64,000 nucleotides of DNA, taken from the NCBI GenBank assembly GCA_965215315.1, contig CBDCDB010000008.1, positions 3,906,001-3,970,000 of the forward strand. The letters run 5' to 3'. The translations under genes and the position numbers were made by a program. This document shows, piece by piece, positions 23,418 to 32,595 of the stretch (position 1 is the stretch's first letter; the number at the start of each line of letters is the position of its first letter). This DNA comes from Truepera sp965215315. Its GTDB lineage: Bacteria; Deinococcota; Deinococci; Deinococcales; Trueperaceae. The notes under the pieces were generated by a model that had not been told where the DNA came from, searched no databases, and was given only the letters and a program-made list of their open reading frames with translations.

Positions 23418-24374
23418 GTGCCTGCACTCATCGAGGTTGAAAACCTAAGCAAAACCTACCGCAAACGGGCGTCGAAAGAGCGGGTCACAGCGGCGCATGA
23501 CATTTCGTTCAAGGTCGAAGAAGGCGAGATTTTAGGGCTTTTGGGGCCGAACGGCGCAGGCAAAACGACAACCATCAAGATGATTTGCGGCCTCCTCAAA
23601 CCCGATTCGGGGCGCGTCTTGGTCAAAGGCATCGACAATCAGCAGGGGAGACTCCGGGCGCTTCGACATCTCAGCGCGGTGCTCGAGGGCAACCGTAACC
23701 TCTACTGGCGCTTGAGCGTCCGCGAAAATATGCTCTACTTTGCCGGAAACCGGGGTGTGTCGGCGAGGGCGGCGCGGCCCAAAATTGACATGCTCTTGGG
23801 GCGTTTCAACTTGAGCGACAAGGCCGACGAATTGGTCAACAACCTCTCGAGGGGGATGCAACAAAAACTTGCGATTGCCGTGGCTCTCCTTGCCGAAACC
23901 GAGGTCATCTTGCTCGACGAACCGACGCTCGGGTTAGATGTTGGAACGGGGCTCGAGGTTCGCTCCCTCTTGCGTGAAGTCGCCGCCGAAGGCCGCACGA
24001 TCATCATTTCAACGCACGATATGGACGTGGTACAGGAGCTTTGTGCGCGTACCGTGATTATCAGTGCGGGGCGGGTGGTCGCTGACGAAAAGGTTGCGGA
24101 TTTGCTCGAGCTTTTTGGTACACGTTCGTACCACGTGACGCTGGGTGCGCCGCTGGGCCGTGAGCAGCAGCGGCGTATCAAAGAGCGTTTTACGGCGTTC
24201 ACCTACGAAGACCTCGAGCTAACCCTTAACGTCACCTTGGAGCGTCCCGAAGACATCTACGATTTGATGGAAATCTTACGTCTGGAGCGCACCCCGGTAG
24301 AAGATTTGGGCCGTACCCAACCCGACTTCGAGCAGGTCTTTTTAGAACTCACTAGGGAGGCCGAACGTGTCTAG
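23418..24374 (+). CDS. ABC-2 type exporter ATP-binding protein
   Basis: 318 residues, GTG start after AAAGGGGG. Walker A is GPNGAGKTT, the signature is LSRGMQQKLAIAVALL, Walker B is VILLDEPTLGLDVGTG. A C-terminal extension (about 100 residues) is typical of drug or Na+ exporter ATPases (DrrA/NatA group). It pairs with the downstream permease, which overlaps it by 8 bases. The substrate is unknown. Confidence 0.88.
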   Translation: MPALIEVENLSKTYRKRASKERVTAAHDISFKVEEGEILGLLGPNGAGKTTTIKMICGLLKPDSGRVLVKGIDNQQGRLRALRHLSAVLEGNRNLYWRLSVRENMLYFAGNRGVSARAARPKIDMLLGRFNLSDKADELVNNLSRGMQQKLAIAVALLAETEVILLDEPTLGLDVGTGLEVRSLLREVAAEGRTIIISTHDMDVVQELCARTVIISAGRVVADEKVADLLELFGTRSYHVTLGAPLGREQQRRIKERFTAFTYEDLELTLNVTLERPEDIYDLMEILRLERTPVEDLGRTQPDFEQVFLELTREAERV

Positions 24375-25143
24375 TTATCTAAACGTTTTACGGGCCAATC
24401 TGCGTAAAGTCGCTACCGAAATGCGGCGTTACTTGCCGAATACTATCAGCACGGTGATTACCTTTTACGCGATATTTTTGATGTTTTTTCTAGGGATTCA
24501 GGTTCTGGGCGCACCTGAAAGCGCCGAAGCGAATACGCAGTACGTCATCGTTAGTACGGCGCTGTGGTTTTTGGCGCTGATGGCGATGCAGGGGATCGGT
24601 TGGGAGATTACGCTCGAGGCGACGCGCGGCACCTTGGAGCAGCTCTATATGTCGCCGATGGGTGCGTGGCGCATTTTGCTGGCGCGGATGGTCGGGACGG
24701 TGTTGGTCAACCTCATCATCATCGTGCTGATGGTCTTTTTAAGCATGGTCACGGCGCGGCAGTGGCTGAACCTCGACCTCGTAACGCTCGCGCCGATTTT
24801 GCTCCTAACCATCGTCGGAATGCTCGGCGTCGGCTTTGTGGTCGCGGGCTTGGCGCTCGTTTACAAACAGGTCGAATCGCTTTTACAAATCGCCCAGTTT
24901 GTCTTTCTAGCGCTCGTCGCCGTGCCCCTTTCGGCGGTGCCGCTTTTGGAGCTTGCACCCGTGGTTAAAGGAGCCGATATGGTGCGCGAAGTGATGGTTG
25001 AAGGGAAAGCTTTAGGCGGGTTCGGGGGGCTCGAGTGGCTCTCTTTGGCCGTCAACGCGGCGGTTTACTTTCTGCTGGGTGTGTTTCTCTACAAACGCGC
25101 CGAGCGGCGGGCGCTGAACCGGGGGTTGCTGGGGCAGTACTAG
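24367..25143 (+). CDS. ABC-2 type exporter permease
   Basis: 258 residues with six predicted membrane helices. The central region GWEITLEATRGTLEQLYMSP is the coupling-helix segment characteristic of ABC-2 permeases. It forms an exporter with the preceding ATPase. The frame starts inside the ATPase gene, so translation is coupled. Confidence 0.85.
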   Translation: MSSYLNVLRANLRKVATEMRRYLPNTISTVITFYAIFLMFFLGIQVLGAPESAEANTQYVIVSTALWFLALMAMQGIGWEITLEATRGTLEQLYMSPMGAWRILLARMVGTVLVNLIIIVLMVFLSMVTARQWLNLDLVTLAPILLLTIVGMLGVGFVVAGLALVYKQVESLLQIAQFVFLALVAVPLSAVPLLELAPVVKGADMVREVMVEGKALGGFGGLEWLSLAVNAAVYFLLGVFLYKRAERRALNRGLLGQY

Positions 25144-25150
25144 GGTGGTA

Positions 25151-26122
25151 CTAGAGGTCGGTGCGGTAAAGGGTGTAACGCTGAGCTTCTGCGCCACCAC
25201 GACCCCGTAGAAACGTTGCTGCCTCACCTTGCCGTAAAACCGGGCCGACGCTTAAGCTTTCCCAAAGGTTGTTCTGGGCTACCCTCAAACCTGCATTTAA
25301 GAGCGCTGTGCCGACACCTCGCCGCCGAAAGTCCCCAAAGCCGTGCTTCGGAGGGGTGCGCCCACCCGAATGCTCGGTGCAAAACGGTCGGGGGTTGAAC
25401 AAGTACGAAACCTGCCGGTTTCGCTTGCAGCGTTGCCAGCAGCACGGTCGGGTGCTGGGGCTCGAGCCACCTCACGACTCGCTCTGCCCCGCCTGCGTCC
25501 GGCGGCGAAAGAGCCGGTGAAGAGGCTGTCGCTGCTTGCAACAAGGGCAACAAGTCACTAGCAAGGCGGTTGAGGGGGAAAGTCTCCAACTTCACGTCAG
25601 CTCCCCGCAACTCACCAACGGGTTCAAAAACCGTTTTAAAAGAATGCAAAACGGACATGTTCAGCGGTAGACATGAGCGCGTCTAAATGTTTGGGCAGAT
25701 AGGGCGGCCCACAAGGTGCGTCGGGCCGATGAGCGTGCAAAGGCCGAGAGGCCGCAAAGCCTCGGCGAGACTGCTCAGCAAAACGTCTAACGTCGTGCGG
25801 TCGTTGACAGACTGCAGCAGCGTCAGATAGCCTGTACCGGGTGTTACCGGGCGTTACCGGATCGAGCCGGACAGCGGCAGTTGCAACCGGGCGTTCAAAG
25901 CTCGAGCCCTGAAACGTAGGTCCGCGGGAGAGCGCCTCGAACCACAAACAGGTGGGTTCAAGCTCCGCGAGCGTCCGGCGTAACGTTGCGTTTTGGGGCG
26001 CACGCCAGAGTGGGTCGCGCGAACCCAGACGCCGCCACTTAGCGGCAAAGGTGCGCCGACCCCAAAACCTTTCGGCTTCGTAGCTGCGGTGATTGAAGTA
26101 GGGCTGAGCGGGCGTTGGCGTC
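25151..26122 (-). pseudogene. Decayed GNAT acetyltransferase with several frameshifts
   Basis: No intact frame spans the region, but consecutive pieces read sensibly. One frame gives ERFWGRRTFAAKWRRLGSRD and LRRTLAELEPTCLWFEAL, ending near 25850. A second gives LSSLAEALRPLGLCTLIGPT, then FKTVFEPVGELRGADVKLET and GFVLVQP. A third ends with the acetyl-CoA site FRRRGVGTALLNAGLRVAQ and closes RYTLYRTDL, a normal GNAT tail. A ribosome-like AAGGAG lies before 26122 but the start codon is missing. At least three lesions are implied. Confidence 0.55.
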
Positions 26123-26208
26123 TCCTTCTAGGTGGTTTTACTGCTAGCGGTATAAGTTTTACAAAAGTCCCTAAGGGGCCAAACCGGATTTGACGAGGCA
26201 AAAAAAAC

Positions 26209-26237
26209 CGCGCTCGTCTTGAGCGCGTTTGATTTTT
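26209..26237. terminator. Bidirectional terminator-like hairpin
   Basis: CGCGCTC, GTCTT, GAGCGCG with an A-run on the left and TTTGATTTTTT on the right, so it could act on both strands. It lies between the decayed GNAT and the IS4 element. Confidence 0.65.
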
Positions 26238-26273
26238 TAACTATACCGCCGTATGCGCTATACGTCAAGCAGA

Positions 26274-26299
26274 TGCACCCAAACCCGGACAAAGGTCTG
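26274..26299 (+). repeat. Left copy of 26-bp direct repeat flanking the IS4 element
   Basis: Begins TGCACCCAAACCCGGACA and ends GGTCTG. It matches 27664-27689 with one mismatch. Confidence 0.85.
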
Positions 26300-26310
26300 T
26301 ATAGTCAAAG

Positions 26311-27630
26311 ATGAAACAGCAAACAAACTTTTCAGCCGTCTCTTTACAAGACTTTACGCGCCCCTACAAAACACTTTTGAAAGACCGCCGCTTGCAAGAA
26401 GGGTTTGATGCGTGTGTATGGGGAATCATTGGTAGCGGGGGTTGCAAGGTGGCGCAGATGGCGGCGTGCAATCCCCTTACGGCGGGGACGAGATATGGCG
26501 AACGCAGGTTGAGGCGGTTGTTACACGGTGGCAACGAGCGCGCTGAGACAACAGCCCAAGCGTTGGGAAGTGTGCTCACGTCCGAAGGGGCAAGACAGCT
26601 GGCGGGCGAACACGAGGTGCTACTTATCATTGATGAATCTGACCTCAGAAAGCCATTTGCACGCGAGCTGGAGTATCTCGACACAGTGCGTGACTTGGAC
26701 GGCAATCTGGTTTCCGGGTTTCACACGCTCACAGTTTTGGGTATCGGCGGGACAGGTCACCGGGCGCTTTTGTACCAGCACAGCTTTTCAGCTCAGGCTC
26801 CCGGGTTTGTCAGCGTCAACGACGAATACCGCACGGCGATGAAAGGGGTTTCAGCTGCGCTCAAAGCCGAACGGGTGGGTCGGCTGTTGTGGGTGATGGA
26901 CCGAGGTTTTGACGACCACAAACTGCTGCGGTGGCTCCATGAGCGCGGTGAATGCTTCGTAGTACGTTCGCAACATCCCAAGCGCCGGGCCAAAATACGC
27001 GTAGACGCCCCTGCCAAGCCGCTTGAAAGCTGGCTCAGTGAGGCTGCTGTTACGGGTCAGCTGCCGTTGGAAAAACGGTTGCTGAGCCCGACCTCGAGTC
27101 GGGCTTGCTACCAGGTGGCTGTTCGTGCCTTACGCCTGGAACTTGAGCAGCTACCTGGGAACGACATGAGCGTCGTGAAACTTAGCCATCCCCGACTGGC
27201 GCAACCGTGGTTGCTGTTAAGCAACCTGCGTTTGGATGACGAACGCGCGGCGCAACTCGCCCTAGCAGAACGCATCGTTCAAGCCTATCGGCAACGCTGG
27301 GCGATTGAGGACTTGTTCGGTTGGACCAAGGACGCGCTCGACTGGGAGAGCGTGAGACTCCTCGATTACGAGGCGCTGCGTACCCTGGTTGCCTTGGCCT
27401 GGCTTGCCGCCGCATTTATCTTCGATCTCGGCGCAACGCCCGAGCGACCCGAGGTTTTGTTTCTGGCGACGCTCGGCAGCTGGACGCCGGGTAAAGCCAA
27501 ACCTGGCAAAGCTGCCCTCTGCAAGGGTCTCGCCCGGCTATCGCATCATCTGGTGCTTGAACACCTCGCCAAAAACCCGGCTAAGGCCGCTTCGTTACGC
27601 CGCTTGACCCATGACTTACTGCGTTCCTGA
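26311..27630 (+). CDS. IS4-family transposase
   Basis: 439 residues, intact. The DDE residues lie in LLIIDESDLRKPFA (first Asp), LLWVMDRGFDDHKLL (second Asp) and YRQRWAIEDLFGWTKDAL, the Y-(2)-R-(3)-E-(6)-K signature of IS4. Codon usage resembles the host and a CTCGAG word is present, so the element may have been resident for some time. Confidence 0.9.
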   Translation: MKQQTNFSAVSLQDFTRPYKTLLKDRRLQEGFDACVWGIIGSGGCKVAQMAACNPLTAGTRYGERRLRRLLHGGNERAETTAQALGSVLTSEGARQLAGEHEVLLIIDESDLRKPFARELEYLDTVRDLDGNLVSGFHTLTVLGIGGTGHRALLYQHSFSAQAPGFVSVNDEYRTAMKGVSAALKAERVGRLLWVMDRGFDDHKLLRWLHERGECFVVRSQHPKRRAKIRVDAPAKPLESWLSEAAVTGQLPLEKRLLSPTSSRACYQVAVRALRLELEQLPGNDMSVVKLSHPRLAQPWLLLSNLRLDDERAAQLALAERIVQAYRQRWAIEDLFGWTKDALDWESVRLLDYEALRTLVALAWLAAAFIFDLGATPERPEVLFLATLGSWTPGKAKPGKAALCKGLARLSHHLVLEHLAKNPAKAASLRRLTHDLLRS

Positions 27631-27663
27631 CCTGCTTGATTAAGTTTCGTTCGGGTTTTAGGT

Positions 27664-27689
27664 TGCACCCAAACCCGGACAAAAGTCTG
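27664..27689 (+). repeat. Right copy of 26-bp direct repeat
   Basis: Same sequence and orientation as 26274-26299, with one mismatch. It may be the surviving left end of a second, deleted IS copy. The stretch from 27690 to about 27895 shows no gene. Confidence 0.8.
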
Positions 27690-27897
27690 CGTAACATGGT
27701 CTGAGTCCCGTAAAAGCTGCTGTCCGGCGCGGAGAAAGCTGCTACTGATGAGCCTAAAAATGTAGCTGCTGTGCTGAACGGGGCGGCTCGAGCTTCGTTC
27801 GGATTTCAGATCTTATGGTTGACCAAGCAAAAATCTATATAAGCCGTGAGTTCAACCTTGCTTTAACCTTCAGCTGTCTCAGAAGTTTGTTGTCAGC

Positions 27898-27928
27898 TAA
27901 AAGCGGGTTTTGCCTTTGCAGAACCCGC
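27898..27928 (-). terminator. Intrinsic terminator of ilvE
   Basis: On the minus strand GCGGGTT pairs with AACCCGC around a 12-nt loop and is followed by TTTT, 26 bases after the ilvE stop. Confidence 0.75.
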
Positions 27929-27954
27929 CGATTTTACCTCGTCGTCTGTTCGCT

Positions 27955-28911
27955 TTAACAGACGTAACTCAGCCAACCCTCGAACTCCGGTACTTCACCC
28001 CCCGCAGCCTTCAGGTAAAGCTCGCGCAGCTTGATGGTAAACTCGCCCGCTTTGCCGCTGCCAATCGGACGGCGGTCGAGCGACGAAACCGGTGAGACCT
28101 CAGCAGCAGTGCCGACCATAAATACCTCGTCGGCGATGTAAAGCTCGTCACGGGTCGCCATCGTCGGCACAACGGGAGTGCCAAGCGACTCGGCAAGCTT
28201 GATGACCGAATCGCGGGTGATGCCTAACAGGTTGACGGAGTGCGCGATAGGATGAAGCGTGCCGCCCTTTAAGAAGAAGATATTTTCGCCTGAGCCCTCA
28301 GCAACGAAGCCCTCTTTGTCGAGTAGCAGCGCCTCGTCGAAGCCGCTGTCTTTGGCCTCCTGGTTGGCTAATACCGAATTAATGTAGTTGCCGCCTGCTT
28401 TGGCTTTCGTGGGCAGCACGTCGCCGGGGCTTCTGCGCCACGAAGACGTCATGAGTTTCGCGCCCTCGCGCACGGCGTCTTCGCCCAAATACGACCCCCA
28501 CGGCATCGTCGCCACCATGAAATGCACGGTATTTTTGCCCGGATTGACGCCCAGACTCTCTGCGCCGTACCAGAGCAGCGGGCGGATGTAGCACGATTCG
28601 TGCTCGTTCTGGCGGACGGTCTCGAGCACCGCTTCGCTGATTTCGTCGGCGCTGTAAGGCGCGGGTATTCCCAAAATCTTGGCCGAGTCGAGCAGCCGCT
28701 GCGTATGTTCGGGCAGTCTGAATACGGCGGGGCCGCGCGCCGTCTTGTAGGCGCGAATCCCTTCAAAGACGCTGGTGCCGTAGTGCAGGGCGTGCGTCAG
28801 TACCGAGATTTTGGCTTCGGCTGCCGGAACGAGTTCGCCGTCAAACCAGATGAGTCCGGTGTCGGTTTGGGTTTTGCCGACGGGGGTTTGCTGAGCTAAA
28901 GGCACGGTCAT
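27955..28911 (-). CDS. ilvE: Branched-chain amino acid aminotransferase
   Basis: Last step of Leu, Ile and Val synthesis (PLP fold type IV). It opens with GLIWFDGELVPAAEAKISVL. HALHYGTSVFEGIRAY is the substrate-side motif, PTKAKAGGNYINSVLANQEA has the PLP lysine, and GFVAEGSGENIFFLKGG is the family signature. The start at 28911 is fixed by AAGGAGA; an ATG six codons upstream lies in that ribosome site. It is a single-gene unit with its own terminator. Confidence 0.95.
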   Translation of the reverse strand: MTVPLAQQTPVGKTQTDTGLIWFDGELVPAAEAKISVLTHALHYGTSVFEGIRAYKTARGPAVFRLPEHTQRLLDSAKILGIPAPYSADEISEAVLETVRQNEHESCYIRPLLWYGAESLGVNPGKNTVHFMVATMPWGSYLGEDAVREGAKLMTSSWRRSPGDVLPTKAKAGGNYINSVLANQEAKDSGFDEALLLDKEGFVAEGSGENIFFLKGGTLHPIAHSVNLLGITRDSVIKLAESLGTPVVPTMATRDELYIADEVFMVGTAAEVSPVSSLDRRPIGSGKAGEFTIKLRELYLKAAGGEVPEFEGWLSYVC

Positions 28912-28929
28912 AGGGGTCTCCTTATGCAC

Positions 28930-29254
28930 GGCATTGTAGCAGGTATGGCGGGCAGTATCTTCTAGGTAGCTAAAAAGTTAGGTGCAGGTTTACGGTGTGG
29001 GCGTTTTTACTGCAAGGTGTGAAAAATCCCGGCTGTCACGTGCCTCAAAACCTTTTTTGGATCCGATAAAGTCGCCCTGATAGGATATGTTTACGGGGCT
29101 TGAGCCCACCATTGCCCTGCACGGCCCGTCAACATGCAAGCTGCGCTGATGGCTTCAGAACATCTTGAACGTTACCGCTCTATGACCTACAGTTCACGAA
29201 GTCCTCAAAGTGTAGTGTAGCGGCTGTGATAAGCTGCACAGGCTTAGGAGTGAG
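28930..29254. other. Intergenic region, no gene seen
   Basis: About 325 bases between divergent ilvE and the secreted-protein gene. Both promoters should lie here but no strong -35/-10 pair was found. It contains TTTACGG words and only very short frames without ribosome sites. Confidence 0.5.
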
Positions 29255-29848
29255 ATGAAACGAGCTTTGCTAATTTTAATCATCTATTTGATCTGGACTG
29301 GAGCCTCGGCCCAGCAGAGCGCTACGGTTTCGGGCGCGGTCGCCACCCCCGACGGGCTGCCCGAGACGGCCCGCGTCGGCGCGCATATCGTCGATACGTG
29401 GGGCGTCTGGGGCCGTGAAATCGGTACGGCAACCCCCAAAAACGGGATGTTCGAGCTCGAGCTGACCGGTTCGACGGACGCGCTGACCCCTTTTCGCAGC
29501 AGCGACGTCGTGCTGCCGGGGCTGCAAAACAACTATAGTTTGGGTACAGAAGTCAACTTCACCCGCGCCCAGATTGACGTGTACCTCGACGAAAACGGCA
29601 ACAGCACCTTCGACCGTGAGACCGATACGCCGTACCTGGGTCTTGCTGGAATCTCTGAGCCGAGCGGCTTTTTCGTCCCGCTTTACGTGGACGCCGATAC
29701 GACGCTCGAGGCCAACGGTCAAAGTTATCCGTTCAAAAAAGGTTGGAACATCTTTACCGTCCGTTTCCCCGAAGGGGGCGACCCCAAGTACAGCGTTTCA
29801 AACACGCTCGACGCGGCGCGTTTAGACGTGTTTCCCGGCGAGCCGTAA
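29255..29848 (+). CDS. Secreted protein of unknown function
   Basis: 197 residues. Signal peptide MKRALLILIIYLIWTGASAQ with cleavage after ASA. The mature part looks beta-rich. A segment YLDENGNSTFDRETDTPY has the DxNxNxxxD spacing of a calcium-binding loop, and PFKKGWNIFTVRF resembles the ends of bacterial carboxypeptidase-regulatory-like or Ig-like domains. AGGAGTGAG precedes the ATG. A terminator follows about 60 bases later. Confidence 0.7.
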   Translation: MKRALLILIIYLIWTGASAQQSATVSGAVATPDGLPETARVGAHIVDTWGVWGREIGTATPKNGMFELELTGSTDALTPFRSSDVVLPGLQNNYSLGTEVNFTRAQIDVYLDENGNSTFDRETDTPYLGLAGISEPSGFFVPLYVDADTTLEANGQSYPFKKGWNIFTVRFPEGGDPKYSVSNTLDAARLDVFPGEP

Positions 29849-29904
29849 ACCGCCGTGATTTGGCGCGTCACACGACCCTAATTAGAACCGAGGCAAAAAC
29901 TTTG

Positions 29905-29932
29905 AAGGTGCTGCTTCCCGGTAGCACCTTTT
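29905..29932 (+). terminator. Intrinsic terminator
   Basis: AAGGTGCT and AGCACCTT form an eight-bp stem with a 10-nt loop, ending in TTTT. The following 230 bases up to 30168 hold no further gene. Confidence 0.7.
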
Positions 29933-30168
29933 CAGTGTGCTTCAACAGAGAAAATCGGAACAGATACCCGCCAGTATCTTTTATGCTATGCGCCGTAAAC
30001 TGCGTGTCCAACCGAGCCTGCACGCTCATCCCCGAAAGTTTGGTCGTCAGTTCGGCAAACCCGCTACCTTCAGCTGAGCGCTTTTAGCTTTATACTTGGG
30101 CCCAGTATGAATAACTTTGACAGCGACACCTCAATGAAGACAGTGCCTGCAGGTACCAACAAGCACCT

Positions 30169-30552
30169 ATGAGTGAAAAGACCTACAGCGCCCGCGAGAT
30201 CGTTCTCTCGCTCTTTCCCGATACCGACGCGTCACTTATCCCGCTTCCTGAACCGTACCGTTTTGAAACGGCGTCCGGCGGGTCGCTCCGCCTCTTGCGT
30301 GACGAAACCGAAGTAGCCCTGCTCGCGCCGGTCGCGCCAGCCGGAAACGCCTCGACGCAACTCTGCTGCGACCTCTGCCGCTGGAGCGCCCCACGTCACT
30401 ACCTGCAAATCTTCCGCGCCGAGGTGCCCGGCTCAAAAGGGCGGCGTTACCGCTACGTCTCGCTCTGCCGCGATACGGCGGGGTGCAGCGAGCGGCGCGT
30501 CGGGGGCGACGCGCCCGTTGACCTGCTGCTCAGCCGGGTGCTGGGGCACTAA
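30169..30552 (+). CDS. Treble-clef zinc-finger protein (FBP / EF-G-binding-like)
   Basis: 127 residues. Four Cys in two pairs (LCCDLCRWSAP and SLCRDTAGCSERR), with a strand segment between them ending KGRRYRYVSLC, resemble the treble-clef zinc finger of FBP/FusB-type proteins that bind EF-G. The N-terminal half is not recognised. The assignment is by motif layout only. Confidence 0.5.
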   Translation: MSEKTYSAREIVLSLFPDTDASLIPLPEPYRFETASGGSLRLLRDETEVALLAPVAPAGNASTQLCCDLCRWSAPRHYLQIFRAEVPGSKGRRYRYVSLCRDTAGCSERRVGGDAPVDLLLSRVLGH

Positions 30553-30714
30553 ACTCAGCTGCTCCATCTTCTGTAGAGAGCTGTGGGGCAAACGTCAGGG
30601 ACTCAAGAAGTTGGGTGCTGAACCTCATCGGGTCACTCTCGCAGGCTCGCTTTGACTCTTGTTGCCTCGAGTTCTAACTCTCCTGCAAATGTGCAACTTT
30701 TGCAAAAACACTCG

Positions 30715-30720
30715 TACAAT
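30715..30720 (+). promoter_or_regulatory. -10 box (TACAAT) for a leaderless start
   Basis: TACAAT ends five bases before the ATG at 30726, without a ribosome site. Confidence 0.45.
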
Positions 30721-30725
30721 AGGTT

Positions 30726-31373
30726 ATGCCGCAAAAAGACGATTTTTTAAGCCGCTTGCAGGCACAGCTTGACGAGACGTTTGAACGGGTGTATAGGCTT
30801 AGCGCTAAGGGCCGCTCGGACGAAGCGCTGGAGGTCGTGCGGGCGGCGCAGCGCAGCATCCTGGGTCTCGAACCTGCCCTCTTGCACCGCTTTTCCAGCG
30901 CCGACCTGCTCGGATTTTTGGGTTTCGGCAGCCTACCCGACATTGACCGAACCCTCGGCGCTGCCGAACTCCTCAGCGCCGAATTCGAGCTTTTGGCGCG
31001 GCAGGGTGAGGCCGACCCCGCGCAGGCGCACAAGGCGCTCGAGCTCTACCTCGCCGTGCTGGACACCGAACCGGGTTTTGCGCCCCGCTACAGCGGGCGT
31101 CTGGACGTCTTGACGCAAAGTTTGGACTACGCGCTGCCGCCCGAGACGCAGCGCGCACTCGCCGAGGCTTACCGTGCTGCGGGGCGTTTTGGTGAGGCGG
31201 AAAACTGGCTTTACCGCTGGCGAGAAGCTGAGCCGGACGCCGCCCAAGCCTGGGCTGAAACGTTTTACCGTGACCTGCTCCGTCTCTCTGACGACGCGCT
31301 CATTGAAGGCGGCTTGCCCAGGGACGAGGTTGAAGAGGGTCTGGCGGCCTTTGCCGGTGGGGTGACAACGTGA
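30726..31373 (+). CDS. DUF6483-like helical protein
   Basis: 215 residues, mostly helical. It begins KDDFLSRLQAQLDETFERVY and ALEVVRAAQRSILGLEPALL, like DUF6483 proteins, and the rest reads as TPR-type helical pairs (AHKALELYLAVLDTEPGFAP, AYRAAGRFGEAENWLYRWRE). No enzymatic motif. It overlaps the following aminotransferase gene by four bases, implying a coupled unit. The family function is unknown. Confidence 0.6.
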   Translation: MPQKDDFLSRLQAQLDETFERVYRLSAKGRSDEALEVVRAAQRSILGLEPALLHRFSSADLLGFLGFGSLPDIDRTLGAAELLSAEFELLARQGEADPAQAHKALELYLAVLDTEPGFAPRYSGRLDVLTQSLDYALPPETQRALAEAYRAAGRFGEAENWLYRWREAEPDAAQAWAETFYRDLLRLSDDALIEGGLPRDEVEEGLAAFAGGVTT

Positions 31374-32590
31374 ACGGCGGCAACCAGTTTGCCTCGAGCC
31401 GTACCCGGGGGATGCCCGAAAGCGTATTCGATACCTTTGACCGGGCGAAGGCGCGGGCGCGGCGAGCGGGCCGAGAGATTATCGACCTGTCTATCGGTTC
31501 ATCCGACGTTGCGCCGCCCCAAGTCGCCTTAGAAGCCCTGAGAGACGCGACGTACCAGCCTGAAACTTACGGGTATTGCCTGTTCACCGGCACCGAACCG
31601 CTTGGAAGGGCGGTCGCGAGCTGGACGACGCGGCGTTTCGGCTGGACGCCCGACCCCGACACGCAGGTCTTACCCCTTATCGGCTCTCAAGAGGGTTTAG
31701 CCAACCTGCTTTTCGCCACGACCGATCCCGGCGACGTGATTCTCGCACCCGACCCCGGCTACCCGTCTTACTACGGGGCGATTGCGCTGGCGGGGCTCGA
31801 GCTGGCCCGGATGCCGCTTTCGGAAGAAAACGCTTATCTCCCCGACCTGAGCGCAATTTCCGGTGTAACGGCCCGCCGCGCCAAGGTCATGATTCTCTCG
31901 TACCCGAACAACCCGACGGCGGCAACTGCGCCCGAAGCGTTTTTACGGGAGGCGGTGGCGTTTTGCTTGAAACACAGCATTCTGCTCGTTCACGATTTTC
32001 CCTACACCGACATGGTTTACGGCGACTACCGCGCGCCTTCGGCGCTGACGCAACCCGGCGCGCTCGGCACCGCCGTCGAACTCTACAGCGCCTCGAAAAG
32101 TTTTCATATGGGCGGCTTTCGGATTGGCTGGGCCGTCGGGAACGCCGACGCACTTGCTGCTCTCGCCAAAGTCAAGGGCGCGGTGGATTTCAACCAGTAT
32201 TTGGGTATTCAGGCAGCAGCGGTCGCTGCTTTAGAAGGGGCCGAGGCGGATGTGAAGCACGCTGCCCGGACGTTCCAAACGCGCCGCGACGCGCTCGTCG
32301 AAACGCTGAACGCTGCAGGTTGGCCCACACCGCTGCCGCAAGCGAGCATGTACGTCTGGACGCGTTTGCCGCATGGGTATACGAACTCGTTTTCTTTTGC
32401 CTTGGGGTTAACTGAAGCGACCGGCGTGTGTCTGGCACCGGGGCGGGCGTTTGGTGAACTCGGTGAAGGCTACGTGCGGTTTGCGCTGGTACGTGAGCCG
32501 GAGGTGTTAGCGCGGGCGGCAGCGCAGATTCAGACGTTCGTAACCACCGTAAAACCAACTGCAAAAACCGTAAAAACCGCGGTATCGTAG
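31370..32590 (+). CDS. PLP-dependent aminotransferase, class I/II
   Basis: 406 residues, GTG start overlapping the previous stop. Fold type I: IDLSIGSSDVAPPQVALEAL at the N-terminus, ILSYPNNPTAATAPEAF, HDFPYTDMVYGDY and the PLP lysine in YSASKSFHMGGFRIGW. It is most like the LL-diaminopimelate aminotransferase/alanine aminotransferase branch. The true substrate cannot be decided from sequence alone. Confidence 0.85.
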   Translation: MNGGNQFASSRTRGMPESVFDTFDRAKARARRAGREIIDLSIGSSDVAPPQVALEALRDATYQPETYGYCLFTGTEPLGRAVASWTTRRFGWTPDPDTQVLPLIGSQEGLANLLFATTDPGDVILAPDPGYPSYYGAIALAGLELARMPLSEENAYLPDLSAISGVTARRAKVMILSYPNNPTAATAPEAFLREAVAFCLKHSILLVHDFPYTDMVYGDYRAPSALTQPGALGTAVELYSASKSFHMGGFRIGWAVGNADALAALAKVKGAVDFNQYLGIQAAAVAALEGAEADVKHAARTFQTRRDALVETLNAAGWPTPLPQASMYVWTRLPHGYTNSFSFALGLTEATGVCLAPGRAFGELGEGYVRFALVREPEVLARAAAQIQTFVTTVKPTAKTVKTAVS

Positions 32591-32595
32591 GCGGC

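Larger units (their letters stand above)
26274..27667 (+). mobile_element. IS4-family insertion sequence
   Basis: A single DDE transposase gene is bounded on the left by TGCACCCAAACCCGGACA and on the right by an imperfect inverted copy ending in TTCGGGTTTTAGGTTGCA. The right end runs directly into a second, direct copy of the left-end sequence (27664-27689). Boundaries are therefore provisional. Confidence 0.7.
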
